Below, piece by piece: positions 1 through 5,890 of a DNA stretch of 14,743 nucleotides; positions within the stretch are counted from its first letter, which is position 1; the number at the start of each line of letters is the position of its first letter. The stretch is from UBA5232 sp964557565. Lineage in GTDB: Bacteria; Patescibacteriota; Dojkabacteria; SC72. The position numbers and the translations under genes were made by a program. The notes beneath the pieces were generated by a model that had not been told where the DNA came from, searched no databases, and saw only the letters and a list, made by a program, of their open reading frames with translations. The stretch is from positions 1-14,743 of the forward strand of contig CAZLAH010000014.1 in the NCBI GenBank assembly GCA_964557565.1, written 5' to 3'.

Positions 1-78
1 TGGGGTGGAAGATGGGACTTGAACCCACAACCCTCGGTACCACAAACCGATGCTCTAACCAGTTGAGCTACATCCACC
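1..78 (-). tRNA. tRNA-His (anticodon GTG)
   Basis: The minus strand folds as a complete tRNA. The anticodon stem is TCGGT/ACCGA around the loop TTGTGGT, with anticodon GTG at plus positions 43-41. The T-arm GTGGG-TTCAAGT-CCCAT is present, and a 3' CCA is encoded at the window edge. An extra 5' G at 78 (G-1) faces C73, the bacterial tRNA-His identity pair recognised by HisRS. The acceptor stem pairs except for one T-T opposition at positions 6/67. The gene is cut flush with the window start, so anything downstream is unseen. Confidence 0.95.
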
Positions 79-90
79 ATATCAATATCT

Positions 91-119
91 ATTATATCAA
101 TACTATTTAACTACTACAA
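91..119 (-). promoter_or_regulatory. Candidate promoter of tRNA-His
   Basis: A perfect TATAAT lies at 91-96 on the minus strand, 12 bases before the tRNA 5' end. A weak -35-like TTGTAG sits at 114-119, 17 bases further upstream, overlapping the 3' end of the 102-aa gene. The -10 is convincing by sequence and position. The -35 matches the consensus only in TTG. Confidence 0.5.
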
Positions 120-411
120 ACCAATGTATTAACCTATCCTTAGCTACATACACCATCACATTAGTATATCTCTCTGGATACACACAATTATCTGCTACAC
201 ATACCTTATACCTATGACCATTACTCACTCCCTTAATATCTGGTTCTTCCTCTGATATACCATAGTAATTAATTGGAGATTCAAATTCACCATACCAAAT
301 CTCCTCCCTAATCCTATCCTTAATATCTTCTGAATCAGCAAAATACTGATCATTACTACGATCCATATCATACAAAACCACAGGTTTTCTCATTAGCTCA
401 AAACTCTCCAT
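103..411 (-). CDS. Hypothetical protein, 102 aa
   Basis: I do not recognise this protein. It is acidic in its first half (RIREEIW, SEEEPD) and ends in a hydrophobic stretch, IHWFVVVK. It has no signal peptide or membrane segment. Two cysteines lie close together in VCVADNCV. The coding strand is very poor in C, as in the neighbouring 185-aa gene, which supports it being a real gene of the same block. It ends with TAG. No Shine-Dalgarno is seen before the ATG; instead a TATAAT lies 9 bases upstream, so the message may be almost leaderless. A later ATG at residue 7 (MRKP) is possible. Function is unknown. Confidence 0.6.
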   Translation of the reverse strand: MESFELMRKPVVLYDMDRSNDQYFADSEDIKDRIREEIWYGEFESPINYYGISEEEPDIKGVSNGHRYKVCVADNCVYPERYTNVMVYVAKDRLIHWFVVVK

Positions 412-420
412 AGGAAAAGG

Positions 421-426
421 ATTATA
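421..426 (-). promoter_or_regulatory. -10 element giving a possible leaderless start of the 102-aa gene
   Basis: A perfect TATAAT on the minus strand is separated from the ATG at 411 by nine bases. Transcription starting about 6-8 bases downstream of it would give a leader of only a few bases. It lies just past the stop codon of the upstream 185-aa gene. No good -35 is visible at the usual distance. Confidence 0.4.
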
Positions 427-432
427 CTATAC

Positions 433-990
433 CTAATACCCAACTGTCTTGCATAAACATATAGAATCAAAATACACCACCTTATCCAACTCCCTATTCA
501 CTATATCCTTACCATCATCATCAAAATACACATATGGACATAGATATACCCTCTCCTTACTATCCCTTACACCAAAACCAAACTCATTACCATCTACAAA
601 CCCAACAGTATCACCATTCAATACATAGTCTCCCTCTGAAACATAGATCCTAGAGACATTTAAATATTCAACCTCCATACTATCTCCAATATCTATCAAA
701 ATTGTACTACCGTTTACCTCCTTAACAACACCATCCTTAACAACTGCAACCCTCGCACCCTCTCTACTCTCAAACCTCATATATGGATTATCATTTTTAC
801 AAAACAATCCTACTCCATCATCAATTACCCTTAAATCTAGCTTATCTAAGGGAAAAGATATTTGTGTATCACTGTTTCCAAACGTTCTATTCATATTTGG
901 AAGTACGAGAAATGCAAATACAACACCACCTACGAGAAAAACTCCTAGTATGAGAAACAACACTGTAGATTTACCTCTTCCTTCATCCAT
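433..990 (-). CDS. Membrane-anchored protein with a degenerate M23/LytM-like domain, 185 aa
   Basis: Residues 9-30 form one hydrophobic membrane segment (VLFLILGVFLVGGVVFAFLVL), so the remainder probably lies outside the membrane. Residues about 70-156 follow the layout of an M23 (LytM/lysostaphin-type) beta domain: G-x-x-V-x-x-V-x-D-G-V-V, a short strand ending at DIGD, a Y followed by I-x-V-S-E-G-D-Y-V-x-x-G-D-x-V-G, and a final strand EFGFGV followed by CPYVYF. In active M23 enzymes that last strand is HLHFEV-like and an upstream H...D binds zinc. None of these histidines is present, so catalysis is unlikely. It starts one base after the stop of the 225-aa gene and lacks its own ribosome site, so translation is probably coupled. 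The fold call is mine from pattern alone. Confidence 0.6.
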   Translation of the reverse strand: MDEGRGKSTVLFLILGVFLVGGVVFAFLVLPNMNRTFGNSDTQISFPLDKLDLRVIDDGVGLFCKNDNPYMRFESREGARVAVVKDGVVKEVNGSTILIDIGDSMEVEYLNVSRIYVSEGDYVLNGDTVGFVDGNEFGFGVRDSKERVYLCPYVYFDDDGKDIVNRELDKVVYFDSICLCKTVGY

Positions 991-991
991 A

Positions 992-1669
992 TTACTCCGC
1001 TTTGGTTGGTATCAACCCATCAAAATTTAATCCACTCTCTGTGATCTCTAATGTATCAATCCTTACTGTATCTCCAGCAGATTCTAATTTCTGGTTGGCA
1101 ATATTCAAAAGACCATCTTCTACCAAAGAATTAATATTATCAGGTAACTTTAAGGCTCCTGCTTTTAAATCAAACACCTCTCCTGTAATTGAGTTGTCGG
1201 ATGTCTTAGATATTGTACCAGATATATATATGGGGAAGGATTTACCTTGATATGTTAAATTGGTAGTTAACTCGGCTTTCCCATCACTCATCTTTATCTG
1301 AGTTCCAGATATCTTTGCAAAATCCATATATTGATTTACATATTCAAAAGCAGCAGATGCTTGGGCATTTGTTACAACTACTGAAACCTCTTGTGGATCT
1401 GAGAATGAAGGAGTTGGACAATCAATACACAAAAGCTCAGGAGATATATCTGCACCTAAGTTATTCATCAGTGTATCATAGTCTGCCTGTGAATATTCAA
1501 TACCAAGAGATGTAGATGCTACCATTTCCATTACTTTCTTGTACCCAAGATATATACCTCCAGCAAGCAAAATGAGGAGTAAGAGAAATATGCCTAAAGC
1601 AATTAAACAACCATTAGATTTACCTTTTGGTTCCTGTGTTACAGGAGCCTCTTGAATATTTTCTTCCAT
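992..1669 (-). CDS. Single-pass membrane protein of unknown function, 225 aa
   Basis: A short acidic N-terminus (MEENIQEAPVTQ) is followed by SNGC and one strong membrane helix at about residues 21-43, then GYKK. The remaining 180 residues are polar, with strand-like stretches and a CIDC cysteine pair near residue 81, fitting an extracytoplasmic domain. I recognise no family. AAGGA lies about 7 bases before the ATG, a good ribosome site for this window, and TATAAT lies at 1694-1689, so a promoter of its own between glmS and this gene is likely. It is followed after one base by the 185-aa gene, with which it shares the layout of cytoplasmic tail, helix and outer domain. Confidence 0.75.
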   Translation of the reverse strand: MEENIQEAPVTQEPKGKSNGCLIALGIFLLLLILLAGGIYLGYKKVMEMVASTSLGIEYSQADYDTLMNNLGADISPELLCIDCPTPSFSDPQEVSVVVTNAQASAAFEYVNQYMDFAKISGTQIKMSDGKAELTTNLTYQGKSFPIYISGTISKTSDNSITGEVFDLKAGALKLPDNINSLVEDGLLNIANQKLESAGDTVRIDTLEITESGLNFDGLIPTKAE

Positions 1670-1688
1670 AGTTATTCCTTAAAAAGTT

Positions 1689-1694
1689 ATTATA
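1689..1694 (-). promoter_or_regulatory. -10 element of the 225-aa/185-aa membrane-protein operon
   Basis: A perfect TATAAT on the minus strand lies in the 45-base gap between the glmS stop and the ATG at 1669. It is followed by an AT-rich leader with the AAGGA ribosome site. No convincing -35 is seen. No hairpin terminator for glmS is visible in the gap, so read-through from glmS is also possible. Confidence 0.45.
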
Positions 1695-1714
1695 TATTGT
1701 AGACTAATTTCTAA

Positions 1715-3493
1715 CTATTTAACAGTTACAGATTTTGCTAAGTTTCTAGGTTTGTCTATATTGTTACCTAATTTTACAGAAAGGAAATATGATATTAATT
1801 GAAAAGGTATTACATTTCCTATACTTCCAACCGTATCTATGTGCGGTGTCTTTATGTAAAAATCAAAGATACTATTCTTTTTGTATTTCTCACTCCCTAT
1901 CCCTATGGTAAGTGCACCTCTAGCTTTTACCTGTTCCATAGCACTTATGATATCTTTGCTTTCTTCGTTGTCTGAGAGAATACCAAAGACAGGAGTTTCT
2001 TTCTCAATGAGCGCTATGACTCCATGCTTAAGTTCTCCTGCAGAAAATCCTTCTACATGTTTGTATGATATTTCCTTTATCTTCAAAGCTCCTTCCAATG
2101 ATATATTGAAGTTCTCTCCTTTACCAAGTATGAACATATGGTCTTTTTTGTAGATGCTTTTTACTACTGATTGGATGTTTTCCAAAGATTTGTTTGTAAA
2201 CAGTTTGTGTATCTTTTGAGAAAGTTCATTAATATTTCTTTTAGCAAAAGTATTTTTGTTCTTTAGAGTCATAGCTAGTAAGTATCCCCAAGAACATTGT
2301 GCTGTGAATACCTTTGTAGATGCTACACATATCTCAGGACCTGAATTGGTGTAGTACTCAAAATCTGAGATACGACTTATTGTAGTACCAAGCATATTTA
2401 CAAGACTACATACTTTACAACCTTTCTTCTTGAATTCCTCTATGGCTTCTATGGTATCTGCAGTCTCTCCACTTTGAGAAAGGACTATGAGTAAATCATC
2501 CTTGTCAATTATTGGTAGAAAGCTTTTGTATTCGTAGCTTCGAATGTCTAAAGCATCAGCATTTGAAATGCTTCTTAAAAAGTATGCTATTTGTCCGGAT
2601 GCGAATCCCGCAGTACCTGCTCCTATGATATATATCTTTCTTGATTTTTTAATTTGTTCTAAGAGAGGTTGGAATTCTTTATTACTGTAATTGGATGCTA
2701 GGAGCATAGTTTCTTTTTGATCAACTATTTCTTTCATCATATAGTGGTCATATTTCCCTTTATCTATATTTTGGTATTGTACCTTCAGCTTCTTTATCTC
2801 TATTTCTTTCTCATGCATATTTAAAATGTTAAATACTTTGAGATATTGTTTATCTATTTCTACCATATCGTAATCTTCTAGTAGTATTACTTGATTTGTG
2901 TATGGAGAAAAGGAAAGAGTATCAGAAGCAAGGAAGGTCTCTTTCTTCCCTACTCCAATGACAAGAGGTGATCCGTTTCTAATTGCATATATTTTTTGCT
3001 CTTTGTTATCTAGTACTGCAATTGTATTTCTTCCTTTAAGTTTTTTAAATACAGATGTGATGGAGTCTTTAAGAGTTTTCTTTTTTCTCTTTTCAATCTC
3101 AATCATCTTAACTATGACTTCTGTATCTGTTTGAGAGATGAAGGATATATTTTTCTTAAGTAATTTTTTTTTCAATTCATCAAAGTTCTCAACAATACCA
3201 TTTTGTATCAGAGTAAATTCTTGATCTGTAGATATATGTGGATGTGCATTTGCTTTGGTAACACCTCCATGTGTTGCCCATCTTGTGTGCCCTATCCCGA
3301 TATTGCTGTTTGGTAATGAATCAAATCCTTTTTCTTTTTGTATTTCTCCAATGTTTTTGTATTGATATATCTTCCCTTTATCTAGTATTGCTACTCCCCA
3401 GGAATCGTATCCCCTATACTCAAGTCTTTTGAGCCCTTCAAGTATTAAATCTTTTGAGTTCTTTTGCCCCATGTATCCAAAAATACCGCACAT
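1715..3493 (-). CDS. glmS: Glutamine--fructose-6-phosphate aminotransferase (isomerizing)
   Basis: GlmS makes glucosamine-6-phosphate from fructose-6-phosphate and glutamine, the first committed step to UDP-GlcNAc and peptidoglycan. The 592 aa match the usual length of about 600. The N-terminal glutaminase starts MCGIFGY, with the nucleophile Cys2, and carries GHTRWATHG (Arg71) and QNGIVEN (Asn98-Gly99). Two SIS sugar-isomerase domains follow at about 280-410 and 445-580, including SQSGETADT and SGPEICVASTK. The end, DKPRNLAKSVTVK, is the family's conserved C-terminal tail. The ATG is fixed because Cys2 must follow the initiator. No Shine-Dalgarno is visible. A glmS ribozyme ends about 25 bases upstream, so the mRNA is probably cleaved when glucosamine-6-phosphate accumulates. 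Confidence 0.98.
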   Translation of the reverse strand: MCGIFGYMGQKNSKDLILEGLKRLEYRGYDSWGVAILDKGKIYQYKNIGEIQKEKGFDSLPNSNIGIGHTRWATHGGVTKANAHPHISTDQEFTLIQNGIVENFDELKKKLLKKNISFISQTDTEVIVKMIEIEKRKKKTLKDSITSVFKKLKGRNTIAVLDNKEQKIYAIRNGSPLVIGVGKKETFLASDTLSFSPYTNQVILLEDYDMVEIDKQYLKVFNILNMHEKEIEIKKLKVQYQNIDKGKYDHYMMKEIVDQKETMLLASNYSNKEFQPLLEQIKKSRKIYIIGAGTAGFASGQIAYFLRSISNADALDIRSYEYKSFLPIIDKDDLLIVLSQSGETADTIEAIEEFKKKGCKVCSLVNMLGTTISRISDFEYYTNSGPEICVASTKVFTAQCSWGYLLAMTLKNKNTFAKRNINELSQKIHKLFTNKSLENIQSVVKSIYKKDHMFILGKGENFNISLEGALKIKEISYKHVEGFSAGELKHGVIALIEKETPVFGILSDNEESKDIISAMEQVKARGALTIGIGSEKYKKNSIFDFYIKTPHIDTVGSIGNVIPFQLISYFLSVKLGNNIDKPRNLAKSVTVK

Positions 3494-3517
3494 AGTAGTG
3501 TAGTTAAATTTTATTTA

Positions 3518-3643
3518 CTAGGGACTGGTGACAGACTTTGTTTATTTAGATCTTGTCTTTAGGCTAACAGCATAGCCTAGGAGTATCCGCTGATGTCTCG
3601 ATTTCTCCTGCCTCGTAGCAATTCCTTAAATTGCCCATACGCT
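3518..3643 (-). ncRNA. glmS ribozyme (glucosamine-6-phosphate activated, self-cleaving)
   Basis: The minus strand immediately upstream of glmS carries the conserved core of this ribozyme class. The cleavage-site context is A|GCG, with the scissile bond between 3643 and 3642. A P2 hairpin GCAATT/AATTGC (3634-3629 with 3623-3618) follows. Then comes ACGAGG (3616-3611), a P3-type stem AGGAG/CTCCT (3609-3605 with 3583-3579) enclosing ATCGAGACATCAGCGGATA, and a P4-type hairpin AGGCTA/TAGCCT (3578-3573 with 3566-3561). The loop between the P3 strands is nearly identical to the Thermoanaerobacter-type core, which has ATCGAGACATCGGCGG, as I recall it. A further short stem, GACAAGA with TCTGTC, forms the reduced 3' domain. 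The 3' boundary is approximate. Position and motifs together make this call strong. Confidence 0.93.
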
Positions 3644-3657
3644 TTAATGTTAAATAC

Positions 3658-3677
3658 CCTGTAATATATATTACAGG
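3658..3677. repeat. 20-bp perfect palindrome, candidate operator
   Basis: CCTGTAATAT is followed directly by its reverse complement ATATTACAGG. It lies 14 bases upstream of the ribozyme cleavage site and overlaps the only plausible -10 sequences for glmS (TAATAT or TATATA), below a TTGACC -35-like site at 3695-3690. A dimeric repressor could bind here and block the promoter. As RNA it could also form a hairpin at the very 5' end of the leader, but no T-run follows on the minus strand. Confidence 0.6.
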
Positions 3678-3695
3678 TTTTAAAACTTGGGTCAA
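3668..3695 (-). promoter_or_regulatory. Candidate glmS promoter
   Basis: On the minus strand, TTGACC (3695-3690) is followed after 16 bases by TAATAT (3673-3668), or after 19 bases by TATATA. Transcription would start at about 3661-3655, a short distance before the ribozyme cleavage site at 3643. The -10 lies inside the 20-bp palindrome. The site is plausible by position, but its match to the consensus is only moderate. Confidence 0.4.
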
Positions 3696-3710
3696 ATGGC
3701 TTAGAGTATG

Positions 3711-3739
3711 TTAACTAAATAGCAAATGTATAGTATAGT
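3711..3739 (+). promoter_or_regulatory. Candidate promoter of the JAMM-like/alkD operon
   Basis: TTAACT (3711-3716) is followed after 17 bases by TATAGT (3734-3739). Transcription would start near 3746, upstream of the open frame that begins after the TAA at 3770. This puts the mRNA start ahead of the N-terminal extension of the JAMM-like gene. It is divergent from the glmS promoter, so the stretch 3644-3772 is a shared control region. Confidence 0.4.
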
Positions 3740-3907
3740 GGTTGATAGGAAGAGATAACTTTAGAACCTTAAGCTATTACAAGTTTTGAATTTTTTAACA
3801 AATTAGTAAATTGGCAGAAAGGTGGTGTATATCCTTTTCCTTCTAATTTACCAGAGAGTATTTCTTTTTCTACTGATTTTTGGAAAGAGGTTATTTCTCT
3901 TCACAAG

Positions 3908-4417
3908 TTGACTCTTGGTGATGGCAAGGAGAGAGCTATTTCTCTTTTTTGGGCAGATGGTCAATTGGTTGTAACTTCAGTTACAAAGGGTGATGAATCA
4001 TCAGTTAGGACGAATGATAGTATTTCGGTTAGGTATGTTCCTCATCCGACAAGAAAGGGATATTACAGGAAGGAAGTTGTTGTTAATGGTAGTACTGTTA
4101 AGAGGTTGGATATTTACAAGGAGAGTGTTCCTAAAAGTGTTGAGGTTGAGTATCTTTTCAATATGCATACTCATCCTAAGGCAATTGATGGTTCTTTCAG
4201 TTTTTTTTCTTTGCAAGATGTTAGGTCTTTGATTGGTTCAAAGGTTGTGGTTACTGGTTTAGTAGAGGGTAAGTTGTGGTTGTTAGTTCGTACTAGTGAG
4301 AGTCCTTCTTCTGTTTTGTGGGAGAGTGATGCTGATATTACATTGGAATCTTTGAAGGAGGATTTTAGGTTTGGTGTGTATGTAGCTGAATTTAATGGTA
4401 ATGCAGTTAAGCAGTAA
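3908..4417 (+). CDS. JAMM/MPN-like metalloprotease candidate, 169 aa from TTG; frame open from 3773
   Basis: The sequence shows a JAMM-type zinc signature: Glu8 in KERAISLFWADG, then HTHP (His87, His89) and, ten residues after HTHP, SLQD (Ser101, Asp104). In this superfamily (JAB1/MPN/Mov34) the Glu, two His and Asp bind and activate zinc for cleaving isopeptide or peptide bonds. TTG at 3908 is the first usual initiator, but it would start just before the catalytic Glu and remove the first helix of the fold. The same frame is open upstream to a TAA at 3770 and reads like protein (residues such as STDFWKEVISLHK), so the true start is probably upstream, perhaps ATT at 3776. The stop overlaps the next ATG by one base, so it is co-translated with alkD. 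Its target is unknown. Confidence 0.6.
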   Translation: MTLGDGKERAISLFWADGQLVVTSVTKGDESSVRTNDSISVRYVPHPTRKGYYRKEVVVNGSTVKRLDIYKESVPKSVEVEYLFNMHTHPKAIDGSFSFFSLQDVRSLIGSKVVVTGLVEGKLWLLVRTSESPSSVLWESDADITLESLKEDFRFGVYVAEFNGNAVKQ

Positions 4418-5109
4418 TGAAAGAGGAAATTATTAAAGAATTTAAGAAGGTTTCTTCAAAGGAGAAGGCCAAGGTTCTTCAGAGATTTTTTAAGACTGGT
4501 AAGGGGGAGTATGGTGAGGGTGATGTGTTTGTTGGTGTTGTAGTCCCCAATATACGTTTGTTGGTTAGGAAGTATTACAGTGAGATGTCTTGGGATGATA
4601 TCAGTTTCTTTCTTCATAGTGAGGTTCATGAGTTCAGGTTGTTTGCTTTGTTGGTTTTGGTAAGGAGATTTGAGAAGGGAGATGAGCAAAAGGTTATCTA
4701 TGATTACTATATGGGCAACAGGAAGTGGATAGATAGTTGGGATTTGGTTGATCTTACTGCTCCTAATATAGTTGGTATGTATCTTTCAAACAAAGACAGG
4801 GGTGCTCTTAGAAAGATGGTTGTTAGCAAGAGTATTTGGGATGTAAGGATAGCTGTTTTAGCTACTTTTACTTTCATTAGGCAGAATGAATTTAAGGAGA
4901 TTTTAGAATTTTCTAAGATACTACTTACTCATGAGCATGATTTGATACACAAAGCTGTAGGTTGGATGTTGAGAGAGGTTGGTAAGAGGAATGTTGATGT
5001 TTTAAGGGAGTTTTTAGATGAATATTATTCAAGGATGCCAAGGGTTATGCTTCGTTATGCTATTGAAAAATTTGACAAAGAGGAGAGGTTGAGATATATA
5101 GGGAGGTAA
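4417..5109 (+). CDS. DNA alkylation repair protein, AlkD family (HEAT-like)
   Basis: AlkD-type glycosylases remove cationic alkylated bases such as N3- or N7-methylpurines from DNA without flipping the base. The 230 aa match the family length, and the protein is all-helical with HEAT-like repeats. Key residues known from Bacillus cereus AlkD (Trp109, Asp113, Arg148, Trp187) have clear counterparts: Trp108 and Asp112 in SWDLVDLTA, Arg144 in WDVRIAVLATF, and Trp183 in HKAVGWMLREVGK. The enzyme is therefore probably active. The ATG overlaps the previous stop (TAATG), which implies coupled translation, and the 66-aa gene follows after one base. The coding strand is C-poor like its operon partners. 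Confidence 0.93.
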   Translation: MKEEIIKEFKKVSSKEKAKVLQRFFKTGKGEYGEGDVFVGVVVPNIRLLVRKYYSEMSWDDISFFLHSEVHEFRLFALLVLVRRFEKGDEQKVIYDYYMGNRKWIDSWDLVDLTAPNIVGMYLSNKDRGALRKMVVSKSIWDVRIAVLATFTFIRQNEFKEILEFSKILLTHEHDLIHKAVGWMLREVGKRNVDVLREFLDEYYSRMPRVMLRYAIEKFDKEERLRYIGR

Positions 5110-5110
5110 T

Positions 5111-5311
5111 ATGGAAGAGATGGTACAAAGAAAATTTGTTACAGAAGATGGTCAGGAAGTTCCTAGAAAGAATGTTTGTTTTAAAGGGAATTCACCTTGT
5201 CTTTTCTATGTAGGTGAGAAAGGAGAGAGAATTGTTTCGGATATTCCTTTGATAGAGTTGGAAGTTACTATGTCTCCAGAGCTTGATCCTGAGATATCTT
5301 CTCTTTCTTAA
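5111..5311 (+). CDS. Small hypothetical protein, 66 aa
   Basis: I do not recognise it. It has no membrane segment. Two cysteines frame a short turn (NVCFKGNSPCLFY), and the tail is acidic and serine-rich (SPELDPEISSLS). A strong ribosome site, GGGAGGT, lies just before the ATG and overlaps the end of alkD, the best Shine-Dalgarno of the window, so the gene is very likely expressed. It has no C-terminal GG, so it is not an obvious ubiquitin-like partner for the JAMM-like protein. It converges with the 171-aa membrane gene across an 11-base gap. Confidence 0.65.
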   Translation: MEEMVQRKFVTEDGQEVPRKNVCFKGNSPCLFYVGEKGERIVSDIPLIELEVTMSPELDPEISSLS

Positions 5312-5322
5312 TATCCCCTACT

Positions 5323-5838
5323 TTACATTCTTTTACCCAAAGATATTACGCTTTGTGCTGTAATACCACCAATAAGTGCGGTAGCTAGTTGTATGATTCC
5401 CATTGTTGTGAGGAATATTTGAGGTAGTATTGAAAGTCTGAAGAGTATGTAAACACAGAGGAAGAGAAAGAAAGTTTTGAAAAGAGATGCTAGCAGTATA
5501 TTCCAATTGTTGTATTTTAGATTTTTGTATGTGTATACATATATTCCATTGGCTATTGCAATTACTGGGATCAAGTAGAGCAAGAAGTTTGTCGCTCCAC
5601 CAAAGAGAGCTCCATAGAGGTAGGAGGAAATTGAAGGAAGGAAGAGTGCAGGAAGAATGCCTTTGAATTTAAATTGTGATGCTGAGAGTATTAGTAAGAA
5701 GTTTATGCTACTTCCTACAAGTAATTGTGGGCCTTTAAGTAGAAATGGAATTGTGAATGCTATGATGTAAAGTAAGGTTAGTTGAAAATATTTGTTTGTT
5801 AATATCTCAGTCGTTCTTGTAACTTTAATCTGTTCCAT
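5323..5838 (-). CDS. Small polytopic membrane protein, ECF S-component-like, 171 aa
   Basis: About five to six hydrophobic segments cover residues 17-34, 40-56, 60-80, 84-103, 110-133 and 140-163, separated by short basic or polar loops (QFKFKG, KNLKYNN), giving an integral membrane protein. The pattern PFLLKGPQLLVGSSINFLL ... LPALFLPSISSYLYG ... ATALIGGITA resembles a small family I recall from Firmicutes that is often labelled 'iron hydrogenase' or ECF transporter substrate component. This is recall, not a search. It is divergent from the H-cluster-type gene at 5891 across only 52 bases, which supports a functional link. A TATAAT at 5852-5847, eight bases before the ATG, suggests a nearly leaderless message. 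The substrate is unknown. Confidence 0.75.
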   Translation of the reverse strand: MEQIKVTRTTEILTNKYFQLTLLYIIAFTIPFLLKGPQLLVGSSINFLLILSASQFKFKGILPALFLPSISSYLYGALFGGATNFLLYLIPVIAIANGIYVYTYKNLKYNNWNILLASLFKTFFLFLCVYILFRLSILPQIFLTTMGIIQLATALIGGITAQSVISLGKRM

Positions 5839-5846
5839 TAATATAT

Positions 5847-5873
5847 ATTATACATATTTCAAAAATTTCTCAA
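5847..5873 (-). promoter_or_regulatory. Candidate promoter of the 171-aa membrane protein (near-leaderless)
   Basis: TTGAGA (5873-5868) and a perfect TATAAT (5852-5847) lie on the minus strand with a short 15-base spacer. The -10 ends eight bases before the ATG at 5838, leaving room for only one to three bases of leader. No Shine-Dalgarno is present, consistent with leaderless translation. Confidence 0.45.
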
Positions 5874-5879
5874 TTACGG

Positions 5880-5885
5880 TATATT
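5880..5885 (+). promoter_or_regulatory. -10-like element directly before the H-cluster-type gene
   Basis: TATATT is followed by only five bases (GAGAT) before the ATG at 5891. A transcript starting at the usual distance would begin at or next to the start codon. The -35 region is poor. GAG four bases before the ATG is the only ribosome-site-like sequence. Confidence 0.35.
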
Positions 5886-5890
5886 GAGAT

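Noticed and set aside
3518..3643. tmRNA, SRP RNA or RNase P RNA
   Set aside because: None of the tmRNA ends and T-arm, the SRP GGAAG loop or the RNase P GAGGAAAGTCC core is present, whereas the glmS ribozyme core matches in order.
3658..3677. Rho-independent terminator on the plus strand (palindrome followed by TTTT)
   Set aside because: No plus-strand gene ends upstream of it; the neighbouring glmS reads the other way, and the hairpin is AT-rich with a short T-run. Its place over the glmS promoter fits an operator better.
3908..5311. Ubiquitin-like conjugation system around the JAMM-like protein
   Set aside because: The 66-aa neighbour does not end in GG and there is no E1, E2 or MoaD/ThiS-like gene in the window.
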